A stretch of 64,000 nt of DNA from Rhynchonema sp. JSB1_4. Lineage: Eukaryota; Nematoda; Chromadorea; Monhysterida; Xyalidae. Below are positions 35,318-46,839 of the stretch, one piece after another; the stretch's first letter is position 1, and each line of letters starts with the position of its first letter. Both the position numbers and the translations under genes were made by a program. The stretch covers positions 1 through 64,000 of the forward strand of contig JASAMV010006058.1 in the NCBI GenBank assembly GCA_030248065.1, read 5' to 3'. The notes beneath the pieces were generated by a model. It did no database searches. It was not told the origin of the DNA and worked only from the letters and a program-made list of their open reading frames with translations.

Positions 35318-38300
35318 TTATGTTCTCACATCTTCCAGTTCGGGTTTGTACGGCCGATCATCAGCACTGGCTGGCTGCAAGCGCAGATCTCATTTAAAAC
35401 AAAATTTGTTTAAAACCGCAATTGGTTCGTAAAAAAAGCATTTAAAATGCGCGCGAAATTAACGCCACCAACCACTTTGCCCTCCTTCCATTTCGTATAA
35501 ATGATCCAGACTTGGCTCAAACTGGGCGTGATGCTGCGGTCATCAAGCATCTCCTTTGTGATGTTCGGTTGTTCGCATAAAGCGGTCGTGTAAGTCTTCA
35601 GGGCTTTGGCTGGTTTGAGTCCTTTGGCAAAATATGGATAGAATTTGGCAGCAACCTGCAAGTAGCCATTTCATTGCCTGTTTTTTTGTGCCGGTACCGA
35701 ATCAAATAGAGTGCATCCTCTTTATAGTGAGCTTTTTCATATTGAAATCCTCTCTATATTTTGAATGCAATGTGGTCTTCTATCTTGCCATTAATCTCCT
35801 TATCTGTTTATAGGGTGCACATGCTGAAAAATGACCAAAGAACAGCATATCGCGAGCACTACAAAGAGGATGGACTGTAACCAAATGCACTAATTGCAAT
35901 CGTTCATGTTCTAACCTCAGGCCGTATTCTACCAGTGTTCTGCGATCGAGGTCTGGTCGGATCGCGTGTCCCGATTTCGTGCGAATGTTTGTGCCAGAAC
36001 TTGATGATGCAACATTGTAATGTTGGGTACACACTGCAACAATGAGTATAGTCCAACCACGAACTCATGAGACTACTTTTTTTAAGTTGGCTTGTACAGA
36101 TCCAATAATGTTCCGGTTCACGTATTTCGAAATTGAAAGAAAGAGAAACGCACGTATTTCTTTAAAAACACGCTCTCCACTTCGGTGCGTAAATTCCCTT
36201 TTGACTCCCAAAACATTTGTGTGTCAAACACCGTTGCTGTTCGCGTAAGCACGCAACAAATTGAGGTCAGCCAGCTGGAACTTGTCATCATCTCTCTCAG
36301 CCCAATCTCTTTCTTTTGTTTGCGAAAACACAACCGGAGCATTTTTTAATCTGGCCAAGTAAGCTTCAAAAAAATTGTCTCATGAGCTCGTGGCTGAACT
36401 ATACTTCAGGACAGCTGTACGCCCATTCACAATGCAACATACGCACCTGAAGTACACTTTGGCCGTGCAGTTGTAGTCCTTGACTGCAACTCCCGCCGAT
36501 TTGTTCGGCATCCGATCTCTGGTGGCATGTCGACATATGTAATGTCTGTAGAATCGACCGCTTAGTCTTGACTTGGAAGCTGGCGTGGTCCATGAAGTGA
36601 GCGTGTGATAGTCGGTACCTGTAAATCAGTTTTATTTCAGACTGTGTATCGTCTTTACACGTGGTGAGTCTGGTGAGCCCCAAATAGCGAAATTCCCGAT
36701 GACAATTTTTGAACAATATGTTGGTGCCAGTTTTCCCGTTACCGCCTCGCAATCACCAAGTTAGTATTCTTTGCAAGTGACCAAATACACCGGCACCCGA
36801 TCGTGTCACAAGACAGGCACGGATGACTTATAGCTCAAGCTCGTGACAAATCAAACCAACCAGTGTCGTTCGACAAGCGATCGATCCAGTTTTTCATTTG
36901 TGTGAAATTCGTAATGGCACATTTGATGACAAGCAGGTCGGCAGAATCAACATCGGTCACGTTCAGGTCCGATTCCGACCACCGTATTTGGTAATGCAGT
37001 TTGCGCGGGTCGTCGACCTTGCGGGCTCCTGCAACAAACTTGCTATCAGGCTCGGCACCAAACGTGTTCTGGAACGGTCCGGTCTTATCCCGGTCACGTG
37101 ACTTTTTAGGTCACGAATTACGAATAATTACACGTTTACTAATGCTCGGTTTAAAATACCGTATTCAAACATGAATATTTTAAAAAGCATAGAAAGTAGT
37201 GGCCTCAGTAAATCTAGCAATATCCTCAATACAAAAAGTGACCAATGCAAGAACAGCCCGGCCTGATCTTCCACCGTAGCCTTCTCCAACATAGAAAAAT
37301 CTGAAATCTGTACATTTGATAAATTGTTATCAAACCCGAACCAACCAATCAGCACGCCGTTGTACGCGTTTGGCACTCCAGGAAAGTCGGCCAATGTCAG
37401 AGCGAGTGGTTCCAATTCAACCGACTTAATGTATCTTACAAGAGCATCGCGATTCATTTGCACATGTTCAGACCCGTGTTTTCCTTTAGCCTCAAGTCGA
37501 CGCGCCATTGCCTCTTTCTTGGCCAGTGACAGCTCGTTCGGCTTTAGTTTCTCCTCCATTCTAACAATCGGGGTGAATGACCGTTTTTGGGGTTTGTTTG
37601 GTCGCCAGGTGCGTTTGGGTTGCAGTTGAGCGTCAATGAGCGCCTTGGCACGACGTTCGAACGAGTGTGTCGCGTGCGACCAGCTTTTGCCAAAAATACG
37701 ACGTGCCAGGGCCTCCTGTTGCGCCAGCGACATTCCGTTCGGTTTGAGTTTCTCTTTCATTTTGCCAGTATTCATTTTTATCGATCTTGATTCACTTGCG
37801 AGCTGTGGCAAGTCGGAGTAGAATGTGAAGCCATGTTGATTGGCCATTGCACGAGTGCGCGAGCGCTTGATTAGTGCAACATCCTTCTCCTTCGCCATGG
37901 TTGTGCTGGTCGACGGCAACTTTCGTACAAGAATGATTGACTTTGATAACTGAACGCTCTGCTGTTTGCGTGGCGTCACTGTCTCGGTCGATATCGGCTG
38001 AGCTTCATTGCCGTTCCTTGTCGAATTAGGGTCGGTATTCAGTCTGATTCGTCGTAGTCGCACAACAGGTTCGGAATCGGGCTGGAGTAAAGGTCGCCCT
38101 GGACCAGAACACACGGCATCGTAATCAATCTCGATCGGTTCGCTCTTGATCCATGATTCAATACTTTCAATCAAATCGGGTTCCGTCTTGATCACACCAA
38201 TGTCAGGTTCATTGTGACTAAGTCCTTGGTCAAAAACAGCCTGATGTTTCACACGGTGTTCATAATGATGATCGTGGTCAGCTACTGTTTGCACACCCTG

Positions 38301-38626
38301 ATCACGTGTTAATGTCACGCACTGTCGTTGTTGATTAGTGACACTGGTTGAAGGTTCTTTATCACCATCGAACTTAGCGACTGTGTATATATTGCGAGTA
38401 GATTTCTTGAATGGGCGATGCCTGAAGAAGACAGATGCACATACGGGCATCAATAACATGCTTAGAAACAAAACGTGCACAAAAGAAAGCCCCACCTTAT
38501 CGATTTCAGCGGATGCGCAGTGCGAATGTGCGAGTTGATAGTTCTCAATGGAAACAGTCCCGCGCAATGGACACACAAGGTGTAGAGACGGCGATGGGAC
38601 ACTGGGGTAGGGGATTGGATGCACAT
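35318..38626 (-). CDS. A7: CARF-like array gene with frameshifted tail
   Basis: Seven exons: 38626-38496, 38421-37346, 37028-36861, 36618-36447, 36033-35916, 35655-35473, 35374-35318; phases 2, 1, 1, 2, 0, 0; 634 aa, the longest member. Finger at residues 18-38. The linker exon (1,076 nt) has IYTVAKF, IKTEPDL and IKSEPIEIDYDAV (SUMO-type motifs), two LKPNxxSLAxxEAxARR repeats and FPGVPNAYNGVLIG near 402. Core: QMKNWIDRLSNDTG, ICRHATRDR, DYNCTAKVYF, IKFWHKHSHEIGTRDP. Helical module FYPYFAKGLKPAKALKTY. Tail starts RPYKPELED, then reads VRT and stops; a length change relative to A6 removes the homologous ENIIDETD-like end. Very similar to A6, so a recent duplicate. Confidence 0.8.
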
Positions 38627-38886
38627 TGGTCGCTGATACGAGGGATAGACTGAAGGGAAAAATATTACGTCCCTTCCTTTCTGCCTCATCCCACACATTC
38701 TCCTTTTCGAGATAACAATCGCGTGATTCCTTGGTACGACGAACGACCAATTATAAGCAGAGAATGAAATAACAGAGAGAGCGCATTCTCGGAAATTTTA
38801 CTCTGTATCTGCACCTTGTATTATCATGCATAATTATCAGTACGTAACAGTTCCAATCCAAAGAAAACAACAAAGAAAATTTAGCG

Positions 38887-41800
38887 TCACAATAAAAGGT
38901 CAGTTTCATCGATTATATCCTCGTCTTCCAGCTCGGGTTTGTATGACCGATCAACATCAGTGACTGGCTGCAAGCAAACGAAAGCCCCGGTTTTGAAACG
39001 TAAATTTGTTGAGAACTGCAGATATAGGTTCATGAATGGCTTCACCCACCACTTTTCCAGCCATTTTTCCTGCTTTCCATCTGCCATAAATACCTCGGAC
39101 GTTATTGATAGTCGGCATCAGGCTGCGATCAGTGAGCATTTCCTTGGTGAAGTCCGGTCGTTTATACAAAGCATTGGTGTATTTGTTGAGTGCCTGGCCC
39201 GGTTTCAGACCCTCGGCAAAATACGGATAGAGCGCAGTATAAACCTGCAATTTTTTATTGTTCTTCCTTTGGTTGGGTTAATACAGTTCAACCGAACAAG
39301 TTTGAGCGCCGTTTTGGTCCTCACTCTGCCCTGATATCTTAATGGGCACACTCTAGTTGGTGAAGGTAGACTGAATTTTGCCTCAAACTAACCTCAGGCT
39401 TGAGTATGCTCTTTGCCTCTGGTCCACCTTTGGTGGGATCGCGTGTCCCAATTTCGTGTGAATGTTTGTGCCAGAACTTGATGATGCCACATTGAAGAGT
39501 CGGGTACACACTGCAACAAAAGGAGACATTGTACAACCGTGTTGTACTGTAGGAATAGCATACGTTCTGCCTTCTTTATTGTAGGCACAATCGGAAGAAA
39601 TGGCTGTCGAGTGAAGAGCATTTACTACGTGGAGTGGAAATTATGAGTGAAGACAGATCGGAGACAAAAATTCATCCAAAAAATATTCACCATATAAACT
39701 GCATCTGCGCGAGCATGAGCCCCCAAAAAATTGTTTCAGCGTGCGTTAAAAACGGTTGCTATTTGCGTAGAAAAAAGTATAACTCGTATTAGTAGATACT
39801 GTACGGGCAACTACAGTTTGATAACTTGAAGTATAGGTCCCGCGTACAAAAACAAAATGATAGTTCTGGGACACGTCGCGCGCACCTGATGTACACCTTG
39901 GCTGGACAGTTGTAGTCCTTGACCGTTTTGGCGATTCCAAACGATCGGTTTGGCTGCCTGTCCCTGGCCGCATGCCGACACACGTAGCGCTTGTAGTGGC
40001 GACACAGGTCCTTCGTTTTGGTTCGCGACGTGAGCGTGTGATAGTCGCTGCCTGCAAATCAATCCTATTGCATCACACGAGGCTATAAAATTTACTGGTA
40101 ACACCGGTTCTGACCAGGTCTTTTGTGAATGTTCAGATCGAGATCTACTTATGCCACCAGAAGCATAATACTCATTTGGGCGCGTGTAGTCACACCGGGA
40201 ACGGGGACTCATGGACCCGAAAAATTTTTAGACGCACTTGCCCACAGAAGTCGTATGACCAAAAGCAGTGGAAAACATACTAAGAGACTTAACCACTCAA
40301 CAGGAAAACGCATGGAACCAGCAGCACTACCAGCACCAACCGGTGTCATTCGACAAACGATCAATCCAGTTTTTCATTTGTGTGAAATTCGAAATAGCAC
40401 ATTTGATGACAAGCAGGTCGGCTGAGGCAACATCGCTTACATTCGGGTCAAACCACTTGAAGTGCGCTGGGATTTGGTGGGGGTCTTCCACCTTTCGAGC
40501 CCCTGTAAAACCGTTTATGGACGATGTAGCGCGGCAAACGGCTTCAATATGAACTAGCTCGTTTTTGAACATCAGTTCCAGCAAAGTGTAAAATAGTGGC
40601 AGGCAGGCGAAGTGGTGCAGGGCACCCCTGGGGGGCGCAAGTTTTTTTTAGATATTTGAGGTCGAAAAACAGCCATTTTGCCTATAAAACGCATAAACAT
40701 GGTGGTGCAGGGCACCATTTGAAGTTGGTGCAGGGTACCCACCTCTGGGGGGCTGGCAGCCCACCCGAGCACTACACTGGTCCAGCCCACCCCAGATCTT
40801 TTATTCTGATGTGATCTATGATCGTGCGTGTCCCACCATTTTCTGTCATTGTGAAGAATACTCACCATGTGTATTTTAACGTATGTTGTGACATAAAGGT
40901 TGCGAATAAAGATACCGTCCAAAAGTTTGATCATGGATGTTTTCATGATGTGGAGGGCTATTATTTAAGGCATAGACGAATATCAGTAACGACTATAAGC
41001 ACAAAACCATTAGAATTGCTTGACGCACCAATCAGCACGCTGTTGTAGGCTTTCGGCACGTTTGGGAAGTCGGCCATTGTCAGGGTCAGCGGCTCAGCTT
41101 CGATCGACTCGATGTATCGTTCAATGTGGCACTTCGTGTTTTTCAAACGTTTATCCGACTTCAGTTTTCGTTTCACTTCACTTCGACCTGCCAAAGCTTC
41201 GTTTTTATCCAATGAAAGTTCCTTCGGTTTCCGCTTCTCTTTCATTTTCACCGATGCTCGATGGACTGGTTTAGATTTGGTTGTCGACTGCTTTCGTGAT
41301 TGAATCGGCGATGTGGTTGTCGTGGCCCAGGTACGATTCACGACATCCTCGATGCGCATAGTTGTGTACGATGACTGATTGTCACTGGGCAAGAGCTGGA
41401 TATGGTTCGTGGCCGCATCCGGCATGATTACCGTCGTTTGGTTGTGCTTGTACTTTCGCACGACTATTGGTCTGTAACTGCTTTCGGTTGTTACCGCCTT
41501 GATCGAGGCATATTGCCTGCTGGCCGATTTCCTTGCAGAATCAAGGCCAGTGTTCAGTCTGACGCGTCTCAGCTGCTGTAGACGCTCAGGATTGTGTAAA
41601 GGTCGCGCTGGACCAGAATACACTGCATCGTAATCAATCTCGATCGGTTCGCTCTTGATCGATGATTCAACGTTTGTGGTCAAATCCGGTTCCGTCTTGA
41701 TCTCCACACCAATGGCATGCTCATTATGATGTTTCACGGGCTGTTCGTCGGTTTGAACGCCCTGGTCACGAGTGGTTGTTATGCGTTTTTGTTTGATGGT

Positions 41801-42169
41801 CCCATTTGAGGCCCGTTGTTTTTTCACATCGAACTTGGTAACCGTGTAGAGATTGCGCGCAGACTTCTTGACCGAAACGTGTCTAAAAGAAGCAAACGTG
41901 GTAGACGTCAGAGTTCTCCATGCGATACAGTCACGAACACGTCACACACGTGATAAGACGTACTGCTTTAACTTTGTTTGCAGCTGACTAAAAAAATACG
42001 CGACAGCCATATAAATGAAAGAATCGAAGCCATACCTGATTGATTTCAGCGGATGCGCAGCGCGAATATGCGAGTTGATAGTTCGCAACGGAAACAGTCC
42101 GGCGCAATGGACACACAGAGTGTAGAAGTGACGGTGATTGGACATTGCGTTCGGAGACTTGATGCACAT
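38887..42169 (-). CDS. A6: CARF-like zinc-finger array gene
   Basis: Seven exons: 42169-42036, 41882-41029, 40502-40341, 40051-39886, 39510-39393, 39244-39050, 38967-38887; phases 2, 1, 1, 2, 0, 0; 569 aa. Finger at residues 19-39 (CVHC ... H-x4-H). Linker: LYTVTKF, IKTEPDL, IKSEPIEIDYDAV, one KPKELSLDKNEALAGR motif, FPNVPKAYNSVLIG near 329. Core: QMKNWIDRLSNDTG, VCRHAARDR, DYNCPAKVYI, IKFWHKHSHEIGTRDP. Helical module LYPYFAEGLKPGQALNKY; acidic tail YKPELEDEDIIDETDLLL. This is the best-preserved class I copy. Intron 2 holds a short hAT-like insertion (40583-40778). Confidence 0.82.
40583..40778. mobile_element. short hAT-like MITE in A6 intron 2
   Basis: The right end GAGCACTACACT resembles the CAGTGTAGTG termini of nest 1 and 2 elements. 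The body has GGTGCAGGGCACC units near both ends. Flanking 8-mers GTTCCAGC (40575-40582) and GGTCCAGC (40779-40786) match 7 of 8. The left end is not a good inverted repeat, so the exact limits are uncertain. Confidence 0.5.
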
Positions 42170-42508
42170 CGTTGGCCGATACGAGGGATCGGCTGAAGGG
42201 AAAAGAAGTTTTTAGGAATATCAGATTTAGAAAGCGGCGATAGCTTTATATTCGGCTTTGTTTTGTCAAGTTATGCAACATAGACAATATGGTAGCACCA
42301 CACATGGTGGTAGATTGGTGAAACAACCAACAGACGATGTTACACGCAAATCAGAAACACGCACATTTTGGTAAAGCGATTTATTTGTCTGCATAAAAGT
42401 ATAAAATGTGAAAAGCAATGTGTACAAATAAATACGAACGACGCTATTGAAATCGTGACAAAATTTGGAATGTGTGACAGGTTTGAACGTGAGAAGTTTG
42501 ACACTTTT

Positions 42509-45500
42509 TTAGAGAACTGGCTCCAATTCTTCCAGGATCAGCTCATCTTCGAGTTCAGGATTGTACGGGCCGGAATCAGATTGTTCCTGAAATCACATTG
42601 CGCTGGAAAATTCTATTCACAGTTAGCAGAGTTAGGTATCGGGCAACGTCGAGTGCTGGCATGCAAAAATATGTAGATGTCGGTTGTCGGGTGTCGGGCA
42701 TTGATACTCTCAGATCTGTATTAGATGTCGGGTGTCGGAACCCAAAGTGTCGGGTATCCCCCGGTCCAGCTAAGATCAAAATAAAATAAGTAAGAAACCA
42801 ACCAATTTGCTCTTTTCCACTTCTTTCAGATACATTCTGTACATGTAGGCGACTTGATTCATCTTTGGCGTAATCTTCGGATCGTTCCACATCTCCTTCT
42901 TGAAATCAGGCCTGGCTTTCACTATTTTCTTGTATTCGTGCAGTGCTGCCGTGGGACGCATACCCGCTGAGAAATACTTCTCGAAACTGGCGGTCAGCTG
43001 AAAACACTTGATAATGTAACTTTGCACGTGAATTTTACCCTTTTCATGGTGAACTCCTTCACAGTACGAATCTTGTAGTGAGTGATTGGCAGCAAGCAAC
43101 GTTTCCAATCTGCCGCTAATATGCTAATTACATATCTCAAACTCCATTGTATTGAATGCACTTTCTAGTGACAGCAAATGCCAGGTCCGGATTGTGTGAC
43201 TAAAACGAAGGTGGATGCCGATAATGTCCCCACCTCTTCATTCAGCCCGATAATCCCATTTCCGAGCCTGGTCGGGTCCCGTTGTCCCGTCTCGTGTGAA
43301 TGTTTGTGCCAGAATTTGATGAGACAATGCGGGTCATCGGGCTTCGTTGAAACGCTCAAATAGTAACAACATAGTCTGCTCTTATTATACTGAATCAATC
43401 CGGGGCCAGATTTTCCGTCTGCAGAGAATATTCACCACATCATACATACTGTACATTAAGTACTTAGGAGCAGGATTGGAAAAAAATTTTTTTAAATGAA
43501 AATTTAAAAAAAAATTTTTTTTAATAAAAATATTTTTTTTATTTTTCGAAGATGGCAAAAAATGATTAAAAGATAAATGCAGAAAATGGCTAATAAAATA
43601 CACAACGAGCAATTACACTTGCTGAATGTGACTTATTGGCGTTTTCCTGTGTTATATTTGTGCCCTTCCAGTAACCGATGGGGCCCGAGAAGCCCACGTG
43701 GGCCACTGACCGTTGTTCTGTCTCATAGTGTTGCTGCATGTGTGCATCAGAGATGACCAAATAAGGTATATTTACGTGATAACGTAGGTTGCCTATAGAG
43801 AAACCAGATATTTTGCTGTTTGTCCTGAATATGGGTTGTCTAAACAACTCTGATTGCTCTGATGAAGCTCGTCATCCGTGATCTACTGACGAAAGAAGCA
43901 CAATGTACCTTATGTTTTACATCAAGGCACATGATAAACGCTTTCAGAGGCGCCAAGATGTGAAAAAACAAGCGCCGCATGCACTTTTGTGAAGAAACCA
44001 TCACGCACCCTGAGAAAAAATTACGAATTTTAAGCTCGAAAAAGGCCATTTTTGAACGTTTTAGACAATATTGTTCCCCGGCCAAATTTAAAAAAAAATT
44101 TTTTTTTAAATTATTTTTTAAAACCGTTTTTTTAAAACACGTTTTTTTAAAAAATTTTTGTTTTTTTTGCCCAACCCTGCTTAGGAGGTTAGCAGCAGAT
44201 AGTTGGGGATCAAACTCTTGTTCACCACGTAGCGGTGCGTAACACAGTGGGTCGAGTATTTCGCATTTTAAACAAGTTTACTATGAAAAAAATCTAAATA
44301 TTCAACAAGCGCACCTGAATATAGCTTTGGCTTTGCAATCGAGATCTTTGACTTTACTGGACACAATCTTTCGAATAGTTTTGTGACTCGAATTTCGGCA
44401 CAAATACTGCCGGTAGCAGCTGATGTGACCGTGTTTACCGTGTTTGTCTGGCTTACTGCACAGTAACTGCCAATCGGTGCCTGAATTGCAAAGGGAAATT
44501 ACTGTGCGCATGCGTATCAATGTTTCGAGACTTTTACACGTGTCACAAATTTCGAACATGACGACGCGCATTACAAACATGAGCTCGGAAGAACTTCTAC
44601 GTCCTTCGAAATTTACTGCTATGGCATCAGTCATCATCATCACCTATTGTCCTCAATACAAAACATGTCACATGACAAAGAAAGGACCGATCCGATCACC
44701 AATATTGCTATCAACCAATCAGAATGAAACACCACACAACAAATCGCAAATCCATCAACCAAGAAAATGACCCCTGCCCAGCCCACCAGTGTTGCTGGAC
44801 AATTGATTCACCCATTCGATAATCTGTGCTCGATTCTCGATATTGTTCCTGAGCAACAGGACATCGGCTGATTCCACGCTGGTCGCGTTTGGTGCGGCAT
44901 GCATTTGCACTCGCTTGTGATCGAAGTGGGGCTGTGCAGCTGGAAAACTAGAGAAAATTGCAACCCTGAAGGCAAACACTTTTTTCTGTATCGGCACATT
45001 AGATGGGTGGTTGCACCCGGCACCAGGTTATCGTCAATAGAAAGGCATCGCATCAAAGAGCGGTAATTTGATAGTCGGATCGGATCGCCTTAATCACGCC
45101 ACACGACTTTTCAGGCACTGAGATTTGTTCGAAATTTACTGATCCCACTAAATTCGACCAGCGCTGAGATGAACAACCTTTACACAGGTCAAAATTAGTG
45201 ACACCACCCTAGGAAAGCTATGTAGTTGATGCAAACGCGACTAACAGAGGGATATTCAAACCGATCACCAAGTTTGACATGGATCCTAAAAAACATTTCT
45301 CCCAACTTACCAATCAATGTGGTGTCAAACATGCAGGGTATACCGGGGAAGTCAGCGAGAGTCAAGGTCAGCGGTTCACTCGTTCCCACTTTCGGCACAT
45401 AAGTGTCTGGTCTGAGCACTTTTTTACTCCTTGACCTTGATGATTGCGCCATAATATCAGTCAGCACTTGATTCCCGCCAGCACTGCACGCCAGCTGGTG

Positions 45501-46411
45501 GTTGGATGATGATTCAGCCACAGTATAACTATTGCCCTGCACTTCAAAGGCCAGTCGTCGTTTCTTGTGCGGCAGCAGACTTTCCTTAATCCGCTTCGAC
45601 AATGTTTGCGTGTACAATTGATGGGTAGACGGGCGTTGTGAGCACTCATTCAACTGAAGTAGCATCATTCGACGATATTTAGGTCCGATTTTGACATTTT
45701 GCGCCGACCGGCTCACAGTCCGAATCACTTTGACATTTCGTTTGCTACTTTTATTATTTGATGTCATCGGTCCGGCAACGCACTCCACCACTGAATTATT
45801 GGGTGCAGTTTCTGCAACTGAATCAACGGGTGCCGAATTGGGTTCATCTTTGAAAGCGAGACCATTGGGTAGTGCAATGAGTTCGTGTCGTTTCATGCCT
45901 TTTAGTCTGGTCACTGCGAATAACTGGTCGTCGGTCGGTCTGAAAATCGGATGGCCCGGTCTTGCCTTCACCATTCAACTTTCTGGATTATTGTGACGTT
46001 TTTTAGAGATTTACTCGAGCCACTAATTGCTGTCAGCGTAAACAGCCACATACTAAACAGCAGAAACGATGGTAGAAATTGGTGGCAGCATGAACAAGTT
46101 AGGAAAATATATATTCTGAATACAAGCACAAGGTCACATGACCGCAACCAAACTGGATCCAGATGGAACACCGGGCCAAGCTTGATAACAGACCACATTT
46201 TGGAACGAGTTGATCAGTAAAAAGGATATCGACCAAGTAGCTTAGCAAAAGAAACGATCACGAACCCCCTTTCGTTGCCGTGTCCCACCCGCAAATGTGT
46301 TTCGATCACTCTCAATGGGAACAGTCCCGTGCAATGCTCGCACTCGGCGTAGACAAGCACTTGTGAGTCCAGTTCTGTGTCTGCCTCGCTGTGAAACATC
46401 ATCTTGGCCAT
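42509..46411 (-). CDS. A5: CARF-like zinc-finger array gene
   Basis: Seven exons: 46411-46266, 45939-45311, 44939-44787, 44480-44315, 43354-43234, 42997-42803, 42586-42509; phases 2, 1, 1, 2, 0, 0; 495 aa. Finger at residues 24-44; its flanks (VLVYAECEHC) look like class II, while the exon layout is class I. Linker: LFAVTRL, FKDEPN, and ADFPGIPCMFDTTLIG near 258. Core: AQIIEWVNQLSSNTG, DWQLLCSKP, LCRNSSHK, DLDCKAKAIF, IKFWHKHSHETGQRDP. Helical module FEKYFSAGMRPTAALHEY; tail GPYNPELEDELILEELEPVL. Reverse-strand AATAAA at 42385-42380. Intron 4 carries a 709-bp hAT-like insertion (43471-44179). The last intron contains decayed GTCGGGTGTCGGG sequence (42670-42765). Confidence 0.8.
43471..44179. 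mobile_element. hAT-like element with poly-A/poly-T ends in A5 intron 4
   Basis: The ends CAGGATTGG and (reverse complement) CAGGGTTGG are flanked by a perfect 8-bp duplication, CTTAGGAG (43463-43470 and 44180-44187). The subterminal regions are long AAAATTTTTTTT runs on both sides. The middle has no gene. Confidence 0.85.
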
Positions 46412-46839
46412 ACATTGGCTAGAAGGAAATATACAGCTCGCATTTGGTACAATTGGTTTCAAATAATTAAAAAAGTAAATGTATATGTCCTACTTTGTGG
46501 TATACTGCATTGTTACGAAGCAGTGCGGAAAAATAACCAAGAAAACTAAAGTAAAAGTGCGCGACGCCCATTCTTGTGGCTCTTTTACACAAGAGTTGCA
46601 CTGTCACTGGAGCTGTACAAAACACACAAAGCAAACACAAAATAGAAACGACAATACACAATTAAATATGTATATAAAATACGAGCAATTTGACGGTTAG
46701 CGAGCGGAAGGGCAAGTGAATGCAGAACACGTGTCACGAATGCACGAAAAACAAAAACGGGTAAAATTTAGAATAAATAATGGCCGCAACGGCAACTGTC
46801 CGGCAATAATTACGAAACATAATTTTGCACAAGCGCTGA

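Noticed and set aside
37128..38750. A single 540-codon open frame as a complete gene
   Set aside because: It runs through the acceptor at 38421 and the donor at 37346; only the part between them is homologous to the other linker exons, so it is one exon of A7.
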